Source: Thermoleophilaceae bacterium
GTDB taxonomy: Bacteria; Actinomycetota; Thermoleophilia; Solirubrobacterales; Thermoleophilaceae
Direction of reading: 5' to 3'
DNA: 17,028 nt
Assembly: GCA_013696425.1 (NCBI GenBank)
Contig: JACCYP010000222.1
Coordinates: forward strand, 1 to 17,028
The position numbers and the translations under genes were made by a program. The notes beneath the pieces are model-generated. The model was not told the DNA's origin. It worked only from the letters and a program-made list of their open reading frames with translations, and did no database searches. Of the stretch, positions 6,473-13,045 are shown in pieces; position 1 is the first letter of the stretch, and each line of letters starts with the position of its first letter.

Positions 6473-6478
6473 TAGGCT
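6473..6478 (+). promoter_or_regulatory. -10 box for the aminopeptidase gene, predicted leaderless
   Basis: TAGGCT, then exactly 7 bases (GCCCGCC), then ATG 6486. The layout is the same as at the divergent thiolase start. No -35 resembling TTGACA is visible. Confidence 0.55.
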
Positions 6479-6485
6479 GCCCGCC

Positions 6486-7913
6486 ATGCCTCAGATCTCC
6501 GTAACCGCCCGCAAGGGCGATCCCTCAGACACCGCCGTAGATACTCGCGTGGTCGGCCTCTTCGACGGGGAATCCTCCCCCGAGAGCGTGGCCGTCGCCG
6601 GCGAGGCGAAGGGCGCCTGGCAGAAGCTCGCCGTCGGCACCGAGGACGGCCGCAGCGTGATCCTGATCGGCCTCGGCAAGCGCGAGGAGTGGGACGCGGA
6701 GCGGGCGCGAGTGGCCGCCGCGCTCACCGCCGGCAGGGCCTCCGAGCTCGGCGCGACGGGCATCTCCTGGGCGGTGCCCGAGGGCGAGGGCGTGGCCGAG
6801 GGGATCGTGGAGGGCACGCTGCTCAAGCTCTACAAGTTCGACCGGTTCAAGTCCAAGGGCGAGGACGACGAGCCCGCGGGGGTCGAGTCGCTCGAGCTCG
6901 CCTCGGCCGAGCACGAGTTCGAGATCGAGGCGCGCACGGCGCGGATCACCGCCGAGGCCGCGAACGCCGCGCGCAACCTGCAGAACCTTCCCGCCAACGT
7001 GGCGAACCCGGCATTCCTCGCGGCCCGCGCGCAGGAGATAGCCGACGAGCACGCCGCTCTCGACCTCCAGGTGTTCGATCGCGACCAGATCGTCGAGATG
7101 GGAATGGGCGCCTTCGCGGCTGTCGCGCAGGGCACCCACACCGACCCGAAGCTGATCGTCATGCGCTACTCGCCCGAGGGGGCGAAGGGGCCGCACCTCG
7201 GCTACGTCGGCAAGGCCGTGACCTTCGATACCGGCGGAATCTCGATCAAGCCCAGCGGCAAGATGCAGGAGATGAAGTTCGACATGTCCGGCGGTGCCGC
7301 CGTGATCGAGTCGATGGACGCGATCGCCCAGCTCGGGCTGCCGGTGCGGATCACCGCCGTGGTGCCCGCCACCGACAACATGCCGAGCGGCCGTGCCGTG
7401 AAGCCCGGCGACATCGTGACCGCGATGAACGGCAAGACGATCGAGGTGAACAACACCGACGCCGAGGGCCGCCTGATCCTCGCCGACGCCCTCGCCTACG
7501 CGGTGCAGGAGGGCGCCGAGCGCCTGATCGACCTCGCCACGCTCACCGGCGCGATCATCGTCGCCCTCGGCTCGACCTACTCCGGTCTGTTCTCCAACGA
7601 CGACGACTGGTGCGAGGAGGTCGAGGCGGCCGGCGAGCAGAGCGGCGAGATCGGCTGGCGCCTGCCGCTGCACCCCGAGTACTTCGAGCTCACCAAGGGC
7701 CAGTACGCCGACCTCACCAACGCGAGCGACACGCGCAAGGCCATGTCGATCTACGCGGCGGAGTTCCTCCGCCAGTTCGTGGACGAGCGGCCGTGGGTCC
7801 ACGTGGACATTGCCGGCACCGCCTGGGGCGGCACCCGCCCCTACGTCGGCGGGGGCGCGTCGGGCTACGGCGTGCGCATGCTCACCGCGCTTGCCCGCCG
7901 CGCCGCCCGTTAG
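6486..7913 (+). CDS. pepA: Leucyl aminopeptidase (cytosol aminopeptidase, family M17)
   Basis: A 475-residue enzyme that removes N-terminal residues from peptides, using two metal ions, as a cytosolic hexamer. The C-terminal catalytic domain shows GKAVTFDTGGISIKPSGKMQ with Lys243, Asp248 and Lys255, MKFDMSGGAAV with Asp266, and the family signature NNTDAEGRL with Asp325, Glu327 and the bicarbonate-site Arg329. The ~165-residue N-terminal regulatory domain is weakly conserved, as usual in M17. The frame is open further upstream, but ATG 6486 (MPQISVTARKG) matches the family length and has a -10 box 7 bases before it. The end (AGTAWGG, then YGVRML) is complete. It likely begins a + strand unit with the acidic protein downstream; an internal Shine-Dalgarno there supports co-transcription or a separate short leader. 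Confidence 0.95.
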   Translation: MPQISVTARKGDPSDTAVDTRVVGLFDGESSPESVAVAGEAKGAWQKLAVGTEDGRSVILIGLGKREEWDAERARVAAALTAGRASELGATGISWAVPEGEGVAEGIVEGTLLKLYKFDRFKSKGEDDEPAGVESLELASAEHEFEIEARTARITAEAANAARNLQNLPANVANPAFLAARAQEIADEHAALDLQVFDRDQIVEMGMGAFAAVAQGTHTDPKLIVMRYSPEGAKGPHLGYVGKAVTFDTGGISIKPSGKMQEMKFDMSGGAAVIESMDAIAQLGLPVRITAVVPATDNMPSGRAVKPGDIVTAMNGKTIEVNNTDAEGRLILADALAYAVQEGAERLIDLATLTGAIIVALGSTYSGLFSNDDDWCEEVEAAGEQSGEIGWRLPLHPEYFELTKGQYADLTNASDTRKAMSIYAAEFLRQFVDERPWVHVDIAGTAWGGTRPYVGGGASGYGVRMLTALARRAAR

Positions 7914-7951
7914 CTGCATGCCCTCGGCGGGTAGTCATCCATTAACCGAAT

Positions 7952-7957
7952 AGGGAG
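7952..7957 (+). promoter_or_regulatory. Shine-Dalgarno for the acidic protein
   Basis: AGGGAG lies 4 bases before GTG 7962. It is one of only two clear Shine-Dalgarno sequences in the window, in contrast to the genes with a -10 box next to the start. Confidence 0.6.
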
Positions 7958-7961
7958 AGAC

Positions 7962-8348
7962 GTGAGCGAAGACGAACAGAAGCGGAACGAGCAGAGCGAA
8001 GCGAGCGAGGCCAGCGACGAGGTCAAGCAGGAGATGAAGGACCTCGAGGAGAACCCGCCCGAGAAGATCGAGGACTGGCCCAGCGGCGAGGCCAAGTACC
8101 AGACCTTCGGCGGTCGCGAGGGCGAGCACAGCTACGCGGACGGGCCCGAGCAGAAGCTCGGCGAGGCCGGCGTGCGCCACCACTCGGACGGCAAGGTGAG
8201 CGTCGACGGCGAGGAGGTCGACAACCCCGACGACTACAAGGGCGAGCCGATCCCCGGCGGGCCCACCGACCCGAACACGCCGAACACCACCGGCGAGACC
8301 GTCGATGGCGAGGACCGCGAGGACTCCGACGCGGGAGCTGCCACCTAG
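7962..8348 (+). CDS. Highly acidic, probably disordered hypothetical protein
   Basis: A 128-residue protein starting MSEDEQKRNEQSEASEASDE. By my count about 37 residues are Asp or Glu against about 12 Lys or Arg. It has no cysteine, no membrane segment and no signal peptide. The middle holds the few ordered-looking residues (IEDWPSGEAKYQTFGG and SYADGPEQKLGEAG); the tail is Pro/Thr/Asp-rich. I do not recognise a domain, and nothing in the sequence shows a function. The GTG start is supported by the Shine-Dalgarno at 7952-7957. It lies 48 bases after pepA and 36 before the tRNA-modifying synthetase gene, all on one strand, so it is probably in the same unit. Codon-position GC bias and clean ends indicate a real gene. 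Confidence 0.75.
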   Translation: MSEDEQKRNEQSEASEASDEVKQEMKDLEENPPEKIEDWPSGEAKYQTFGGREGEHSYADGPEQKLGEAGVRHHSDGKVSVDGEEVDNPDDYKGEPIPGGPTDPNTPNTTGETVDGEDREDSDAGAAT

Positions 8349-8384
8349 ATCGGCGCGGCTTGGCCTGGGCGGGATGATGACCGC

Positions 8385-9254
8385 GTGTCCAGCGACGGCC
8401 GCTACGCCCCCTCCCCCACCGGGGCGCTCCACCTCGGCAACCTGAGGACCGCGATGATCGCATGGCTGTTCGCGCGGTCGGCAGGCGCGCGCTTCCTGAT
8501 GCGCATCGACGACCTCGACCCGCAGCGCTCGCGCCGGGAGTGGGAGCAGCGCCAGCTCGGCGACCTGAACGCGATCGGCGTCGACTGGGACGGTCCGGTC
8601 GTGCGCCAATCCGAACGGCGCGCACGCCACATCGAGGCGATCGAGCGGCTCAAGGCCGACGGGTGCGTCTACCGGTGCTGGTGCACGCGCACGGAGATCC
8701 GCGAGGCCGCCTCGGCCGCGCACGGCCCGCTACCCGAGGGCGCCTATCCCGGCACCTGCCGGCGGCTCAGCGCGAGCGAGCGCTTCGAGTGCCAGATGCG
8801 CGGGCGGCCACCGGCGCTGCGGCTCGACGCGGGCGGCGAGCAGGTGGAGTTCGAGGACCGCCTTCACGGAACCGTCAGCGGGTGGGTCGACGACTTCGTG
8901 CTCCAGCGCGGCGACGGCACGCCCGCCTACAACCTCGCGGTGGTGGTAGACGATCTCGACCAGGGCATCGGCGAGGTCGTGCGCGGTGAGGACCTGCTCG
9001 ACTCGACCGCGCGCCAGGTACTGCTCTCCCGCCTGCTCGGGCTCCCATCCCCTGGATACGCGCACGTGCCGCTGGTGTTGGGCGCGGACGGCGCGCGGCT
9101 CGCAAAGCGCCACGGCGCGATCACGCTCGCGGGCATGCCCGCCGAGCGCGCGCGAGAGTGGATCGCCGATTCGCTCGGCGGCATCTCCCTCGACCCTGCG
9201 GACTTCGACCCGGACGCGCTGCCGCGCATGCCGACGACCTTCGGCGGCCTCTAG
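8385..9254 (+). CDS. gluQ: Glutamyl-Q tRNA(Asp) synthetase
   Basis: A 289-residue class I synthetase-like protein. It is a glutamyl-tRNA synthetase catalytic domain without the anticodon-binding half, which is the hallmark of GluQ-RS. The enzyme activates glutamate and attaches it to queuosine at position 34 of tRNA(Asp). The protein starts RYAPSPTGALHLGNLRTA, with the HIGH-type motif as HLGN (16-19). The usual KMSKS loop is reduced to LAKRHGA (Lys241-Arg-His), as in this family. A zinc site fits Cys98-x-Cys100, Tyr121 and Cys125. The RIDDLDPQRSR and YNLAVVVDDL blocks of the glutamate/ATP pocket are present. The GTG at 8385 is the only start near the family N-terminus. A weak GATGAT box lies 6 bases upstream. 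Loss of function is not suggested anywhere. Confidence 0.92.
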   Translation: MSSDGRYAPSPTGALHLGNLRTAMIAWLFARSAGARFLMRIDDLDPQRSRREWEQRQLGDLNAIGVDWDGPVVRQSERRARHIEAIERLKADGCVYRCWCTRTEIREAASAAHGPLPEGAYPGTCRRLSASERFECQMRGRPPALRLDAGGEQVEFEDRLHGTVSGWVDDFVLQRGDGTPAYNLAVVVDDLDQGIGEVVRGEDLLDSTARQVLLSRLLGLPSPGYAHVPLVLGADGARLAKRHGAITLAGMPAERAREWIADSLGGISLDPADFDPDALPRMPTTFGGL

Positions 9255-9303
9255 ATGGCACGTCATCCCGGGCACGCGGGGTCGTGGATGAGCGGAGCGG
9301 GCC

Positions 9304-11292
9304 CTAGCCCGCTTCCACGATCTTGCCCGCGGTGCGGGACGCGAGTGCCTGGATCGAGATCATCGGGTTCACGCCGGGCGCCGTCGGGAAGGCGCTCGCG
9401 TCGCCGATCCAGACGCCCTTCGTGTCGTGCAGCTCGCCGCGGCCGTCGGCCACGGAGTCGCCCGGGTCGGTGCCCATCCGGCACGAGCCCATCTGATGGG
9501 CGGTGAAGCAGGCCACCTCCTGCGGCCCGTAGCCGGCCTCGTGCTCGAGGCCGGCGATGAAGGCCTCGAAGTCCTCGCCCTCGCGCCAGATCCTGCGCGG
9601 GTCGTGCATCGTGTGGATCTCGCGCGCGCCCGCCGCCTTGTGGATGCGGGCGAGCTCGACGTTCGCGCGCTTGGCGAGCTTCAGGTCGATCTCGTCCTGG
9701 AGCCCCCAGCGCACGACCGGGCGGCCGAGGTCGTCGAGCACGACCTCGCCGGAGCCGTGGTCGCGCGCGACGGTGATGAACGGCGCGGTCCAGGGCAGCT
9801 TCATCATCTCGGCCTTGTGCGACTCGCCCTCGGGCCAGCCCATCGCGCTCGAGAAGAGGCCGGGGTGCACCCCGGTCGCCTCGACGAGGAAGCCGTGCTC
9901 TCCCTCCAGATTGCGGAAGTGGTCGGAGACGAGCGACTGGATCTGGCCCTGCCAGCCCTCGATCTTCTCGTCGTAGACGCCGTTCACCAGGTAGGCGGGG
10001 TGCAGGCGCAGGTGCTTGCCGACGGCGGGGCCGCCCAGCCCTGAGCGCAGCAGCAGCGCCGGTGACTCCACCGAGCCGCACGCGACCACCACTATCGGCG
10101 CCTCGACGGTGACGTTCGTGATCGACCCGTCCTCGTGTGTGACGCTCGCCTCGACTCCGGTGGCGCGCCCGTCCGCCGTGGTGATGCGGTCGGCGTGGCA
10201 GGCGGGGAGCATCTTGGCCCCCGCGTCCGAGGCGTCCTGCAGCCACGTCTTCATGACGGAGCGCTTCGAGCCGTCCTGGTTCCCCATCAGCGAGAACCCC
10301 GAGAGCTCGGGCTTCTCGCCCTGCGAGGTGTTGCGGGTGATCGGCCGGTGCTGGATGCCGAGGTCGTCGAGCCCCTGCATCAGCTTGGTGTGGGTGCCGT
10401 TCTGGGTCGTGCTCTCCGCGTTTGCGTTCAGGCGCTCCCATACACGGTCGATGTGCTCGGACTCATAGCCCGGTTCGTCCATGCCCTCGACGCCGTGCTC
10501 CTGCGCCCACTCGCGCCGGATCCACTCCGGCGTGCGGATGCAGTTCATGTAGTTCACGATCGTGCCGCCGCCCACCGTCTGGCCGGCGAGAATCGCGATC
10601 GACCCGTCCTCGGACGCGGCCAGCCCACCGCCGTAGTAGAGCTCCTGGTACGCGGGCAGCTCGAGGTTCTTGAAGTCCGCCTCCGTGCGATAGCCGCCCA
10701 TCTCGAGCACGAGCACCGACTTGCCGGCCTCGGCGAGGGTCGCGGCGATCACGCCTCCGCCCGAACCAGAACCGACGATCACCGCATCCGCCGACAGGGC
10801 CGCCTGCTCACCGGTGGCCTCCGCGAGCTCGAGCGTCTTCGGCGCCTCTTCTGCGGAGGGCGGCGGGGCGGGCGATCCCGGGTAGCCGATGGCCTCCCAG
10901 TTGGGATTGCGGCCCTGCTCATCGGGCAGCGCGTAGAAGAGGAGCATCGTCAGGCCCTTCACCTGGTGAAGCCCCAGGCGCGCGAGTGGATCCGCGGCGG
11001 CGGTGCCCATCACGATCTCGACCCGTGCCTCGACCGGCGCATCCGCGAATCCGTTCTCGGCGAGGGCATCGAGGAGCCCGGCCATGCCGGCGATCTCCTC
11101 CGGCGTCATGGCCTCGGCCATCATGGCCTCGATGTGCGTGGGGATCTGCATGTCGCTCGCTGCACGCGCGAAGAACTCCCGCTCGGCCGGATCGTGGGTG
11201 TCCGCGTCGACCGAGGGAACGTAGGTGTCGCACAGAGCCGTGAGCGTCGCGCGCTGCGAGTCGTCGAGCACCCCTGCTGTCGCTGCCTCCAT
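9304..11292 (-). CDS. GMC-family FAD oxidoreductase, long-chain alcohol oxidase type
   Basis: A 662-residue protein in two parts. Residues ~1-165 form a helical N-terminal region (LDDSQRATLTALCDTYVPSVD) like that of long-chain fatty alcohol oxidases. Then comes the FAD domain with VIVGSGSGGGVIAATLAEAG (GxGxxG near residues 174-179) and VLEMGG for the ribose. TVGGGTIVNYMNC is the covalent/flavin-contact region. The C-terminus has the GMC active-site pair: His in HQMGSCRMG near 599 and Asn in PGVNPMIS near 642. It should oxidise primary alcohols, possibly fatty alcohols, to aldehydes; a sterol or sugar-alcohol substrate cannot be excluded. The ATG at 11292 is chosen over a TTG one codon upstream because GGAGGAGGG lies at good spacing. 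It is 48 bases downstream of the pilin-like operon and could be read through from it. Confidence 0.88.
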   Translation of the reverse strand: MEAATAGVLDDSQRATLTALCDTYVPSVDADTHDPAEREFFARAASDMQIPTHIEAMMAEAMTPEEIAGMAGLLDALAENGFADAPVEARVEIVMGTAAADPLARLGLHQVKGLTMLLFYALPDEQGRNPNWEAIGYPGSPAPPPSAEEAPKTLELAEATGEQAALSADAVIVGSGSGGGVIAATLAEAGKSVLVLEMGGYRTEADFKNLELPAYQELYYGGGLAASEDGSIAILAGQTVGGGTIVNYMNCIRTPEWIRREWAQEHGVEGMDEPGYESEHIDRVWERLNANAESTTQNGTHTKLMQGLDDLGIQHRPITRNTSQGEKPELSGFSLMGNQDGSKRSVMKTWLQDASDAGAKMLPACHADRITTADGRATGVEASVTHEDGSITNVTVEAPIVVVACGSVESPALLLRSGLGGPAVGKHLRLHPAYLVNGVYDEKIEGWQGQIQSLVSDHFRNLEGEHGFLVEATGVHPGLFSSAMGWPEGESHKAEMMKLPWTAPFITVARDHGSGEVVLDDLGRPVVRWGLQDEIDLKLAKRANVELARIHKAAGAREIHTMHDPRRIWREGEDFEAFIAGLEHEAGYGPQEVACFTAHQMGSCRMGTDPGDSVADGRGELHDTKGVWIGDASAFPTAPGVNPMISIQALASRTAGKIVEAG

Positions 11293-11296
11293 CAAG

Positions 11297-11305
11297 CCCT
11301 CCTCC
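11297..11305 (-). promoter_or_regulatory. Strong Shine-Dalgarno for the GMC oxidoreductase
   Basis: GGAGGAGGG on the - strand, with the core GGAGG 8 bases before ATG 11292. It fixes the start and marks a leadered message. Confidence 0.75.
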
Positions 11306-11340
11306 GTTCGCCGGCCAACCGCGGCGATCCTATATCGACA

Positions 11341-12201
11341 TCAACCAGTGTCGCGTGCCTCCGGGTTGAGCCAGACGCGCTTGCGCCAGGGCGGGCGGAT
11401 GCCGGGGTCGAGCGGTACGTAGCCGGAGCGGTCGTAGGTCTCGAGCGGGACCAGCCGCAGCCCGGCGGGTGTCGAGGTCCGCTCGCGGCGCCGCGGCAGC
11501 GGGATGTGGCCGGCGTGACTGCCCTTCGACACTCGCGTCCACCCCGTCTCCCCGCCCCACATGCCCTCGCAGCGGCGCTGCTTGCAGTAGCGATAGCCGC
11601 GGTGCGAGGAGGCGCGAACGGCCACGTTGCCGCGGGCGTCGATGCGGACGAAGTAGCCCTCCCAGTCGTCCTGGTGAAATCCCGGATAGCGCGGGTCGCC
11701 CGGCAGCAGCGCCCAGGCGCGGCGCGAGCCCGGGAAGACGGAGTTCGAGTCCGGGTAGTAGAGCCAGTACTGGATGTGGGTCGAGCCGCGGTGGCGCGTG
11801 ACGCGCGTGAACACCGTCGCCGGCGTGCCGTCCTTGGAGGTGTGCACGTCGAGGTCGCGGTCGTCGGGGGCATCCGAGCACGCGTGCGCGCGGCAACGAG
11901 CGGGATCGACCGGCAGCGCGTAGGTGCCGCGTTCGTAGACGAGGCCCGGCAGGTGCCGGCGCACGAGCGCCGCGTCGCTCTCGCCGTATGCCGCGGCGAG
12001 CCGGTCGGCGTTGCCCGCCGACGGGCACGAGCCCCCGGTGGCCGCGCAGGCGATCTTGGCCGCCAGGAAGCCGCCGAACGAGCGTCCGTCGACGCGCGGG
12101 CCGACGGCTACCAGAGCGCCGGCGGCGGCGGCGAGCACGGCGACGCCGAGCACCCAGTCAAGGGCGGCCTGGCCGGACTCAGCGCAGGCTCTCGGCGACA
12201 A
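11341..12201 (-). CDS. Pilin/TadE-like membrane-anchored protein with a large extracellular domain
   Basis: A 286-residue protein. Near the N-terminus, ESGQAALDW is followed by ~20 hydrophobic residues (VLGVAVLAAAAGALVAV). This matches class III (prepilin/TadE-like) signals, with cleavage expected after Gly10 and an acidic residue (Asp15) at +5 of the mature chain. Cys52-x6-Cys59 (IACAATGGSC) follows at the same distance as in the protein encoded two genes upstream. The rest (~60-286) is a probably exported domain: THIQYWLYYPDSNSVF, FHQDDWEGYFVRID, VRASSHRGYRYC, many aromatic residues, and a basic end. I do not recognise it; the QxDWE block recalls secreted NPP1-type proteins only superficially. 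The TTG start at 12201 overlaps the end of the small membrane protein gene, which implies translational coupling. Pilus or surface function is inferred. Confidence 0.7.
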   Translation of the reverse strand: MSPRACAESGQAALDWVLGVAVLAAAAGALVAVGPRVDGRSFGGFLAAKIACAATGGSCPSAGNADRLAAAYGESDAALVRRHLPGLVYERGTYALPVDPARCRAHACSDAPDDRDLDVHTSKDGTPATVFTRVTRHRGSTHIQYWLYYPDSNSVFPGSRRAWALLPGDPRYPGFHQDDWEGYFVRIDARGNVAVRASSHRGYRYCKQRRCEGMWGGETGWTRVSKGSHAGHIPLPRRRERTSTPAGLRLVPLETYDRSGYVPLDPGIRPPWRKRVWLNPEARDTG

Positions 12202-12379
12202 TGAGACCTACCGCGCCGATCACCACACCGGTCGCGAGCGGCGCGGTGCGGTCCGTGAGCTTCATGGCGATCCCCGCGAGCACGAGCGCCGGAGCAATGT
12301 CGAGGGGGAACGGCAGCGGGCGCCCCAGCACGAGTGCACCGGCGCCCACCACAAGGCCCGCAGCGAGAGCCCTCAGCAT
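12179..12379 (-). CDS. Small membrane protein of the pilin-like operon
   Basis: A 66-residue, very hydrophobic protein with two clear and possibly three membrane segments (ALAAGLVVGAGALVLG, IAPALVLAGIAM, ATGVVIGAVGLIVA) joined by short polar turns (KLTDRT). The ATG at 12379 overlaps the stop of the preceding gene as ATGCTGA. Its own stop lies 22 bases inside the next gene, so all three genes are likely translationally coupled. I recognise no family. Its fixed place between two pilin-like genes suggests a partner in their membrane insertion or assembly, which is inference only. Confidence 0.65.
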   Translation of the reverse strand: MLRALAAGLVVGAGALVLGRPLPFPLDIAPALVLAGIAMKLTDRTAPLATGVVIGAVGLIVAESLR

Positions 12380-12951
12380 CGGGCCCCCTTTCGCACCCAG
12401 CTCGTGACGTCGGGGTAGGTGGGCGCGAGCGGGGACGGCGGATTTCGCAGCCGGCCGCCGACGTGGACACAGACCTGCTGCCCGGGCCGTGACTTGAAGA
12501 TCGCGCCGTCGATCTCTCTCGCCCAGTTCTCGAAGGTGATGCCGGAGGCGGCAACGATCGCGGCGACGAGCTTCTTCGGCAGCCTGCCTCCCACGACCAG
12601 CTCCAACGCCGCCACGACGCGCTGCCCGTCACGGAGGCGGTAGGCCACGACCCGTGCTTTGTCGCGCGTGACCGAGCGTTTCCAGTTCAGCGCCGGCAGC
12701 CACGGATCGTCGAAGAGGCCGGCGCTCACCGCCCGCACCGAGGCCGCTGCGACGGTCCCCGGGCGTGCACTCGCCACCCGCACGCCACAGGCCGAACCCT
12801 CCACCGCGCACACGATCCTCTCCTCCAGCACTCGGCCGAGCGAGCTTCCGCCCATCGCGGGCACCGAGGCGATCAGCGCGACGAACGCGAGCGCGACGAG
12901 CAGCGTGGTGCCCGTCCATTCGACCGTCGCCTGCCCACGCTCGGAAGCCAT
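12373..12951 (-). CDS. Pilin/TadE-like membrane-anchored protein, first gene of the operon
   Basis: A 192-residue protein starting MASERGQATVEWTGTTLLVA and continuing with a hydrophobic stretch to about residue 33. RG|QATVEW fits a prepilin-peptidase/TadE-like signal: cleavage after Gly6 and Glu11 at +5. Then SSLGRVLEERIVCAVEGSAC carries Cys48-x6-Cys55, exactly 42 residues after the Gly, as in the protein encoded at 11341-12201. The exported remainder (about 60-192) includes a helical, Val/Ala-rich middle (KKLVAAIVAASGITFENWA) and ends VRKGARC. I do not recognise the domain. The ATG at 12951 has a TAGCTT box 6 bases upstream and is divergent from the acyl-CoA dehydrogenase gene. Likely location is the cytoplasmic membrane with an outward-facing domain, or a minor pilin. 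Confidence 0.72.
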   Translation of the reverse strand: MASERGQATVEWTGTTLLVALAFVALIASVPAMGGSSLGRVLEERIVCAVEGSACGVRVASARPGTVAAASVRAVSAGLFDDPWLPALNWKRSVTRDKARVVAYRLRDGQRVVAALELVVGGRLPKKLVAAIVAASGITFENWAREIDGAIFKSRPGQQVCVHVGGRLRNPPSPLAPTYPDVTSWVRKGARC

Positions 12952-12957
12952 GGGCGC

Positions 12958-12963
12958 AAGCTA
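12958..12963 (-). promoter_or_regulatory. -10 box for the pilin-like operon, predicted leaderless
   Basis: TAGCTT (12963-12958 on the - strand), 6 bases, then ATG 12951. An 11-base palindrome, CGCGT-T-ACGCG (12972-12982), lies between this box and the expected -35 position and could be an operator. Confidence 0.45.
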
Positions 12964-13029
12964 GGTCCGGGCGCGTTACGCGTGTGCTGCGAGCGTGACG
13001 ATCCGCCGACTCGTGCGCAACGGGACGGA

Positions 13030-13035
13030 TAGAGT
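13030..13035 (+). promoter_or_regulatory. -10 box for the acyl-CoA dehydrogenase gene
   Basis: TAGAGT lies 10 bases before GTG 13046. It predicts a message with at most a few leader bases. It overlaps an alternative GTG at 13034, which argues against that start. Confidence 0.4.
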
Positions 13036-13045
13036 GCGCCGCCGC

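Noticed and set aside
6525..7919. Long - strand open frame opposite the aminopeptidase
   Set aside because: A mirror of pepA with low-complexity His/Asp/Gly/Leu content and no recognisable domain; pepA on the + strand has all catalytic residues.
9263..9291. TCATCC...GGATGA inverted repeat between convergent genes as terminator
   Set aside because: The stem is 6 bp with a 17-base loop and no U-run. It is too weak to call, although the position (between gluQ and the GMC gene) is right.
10135..12204. Long + strand open frame of 689 codons
   Set aside because: It runs antisense across the GMC gene and two pilin-like genes. Its composition (Arg, Ala, Gly, Val, His-rich) is that of a mirror frame in GC-rich DNA; the - strand genes have clear motifs.
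12995..13045. GTG at 12995 as dehydrogenase start
   Set aside because: It would add 17 Arg-rich residues not seen in the family and place the -10 box inside the gene.
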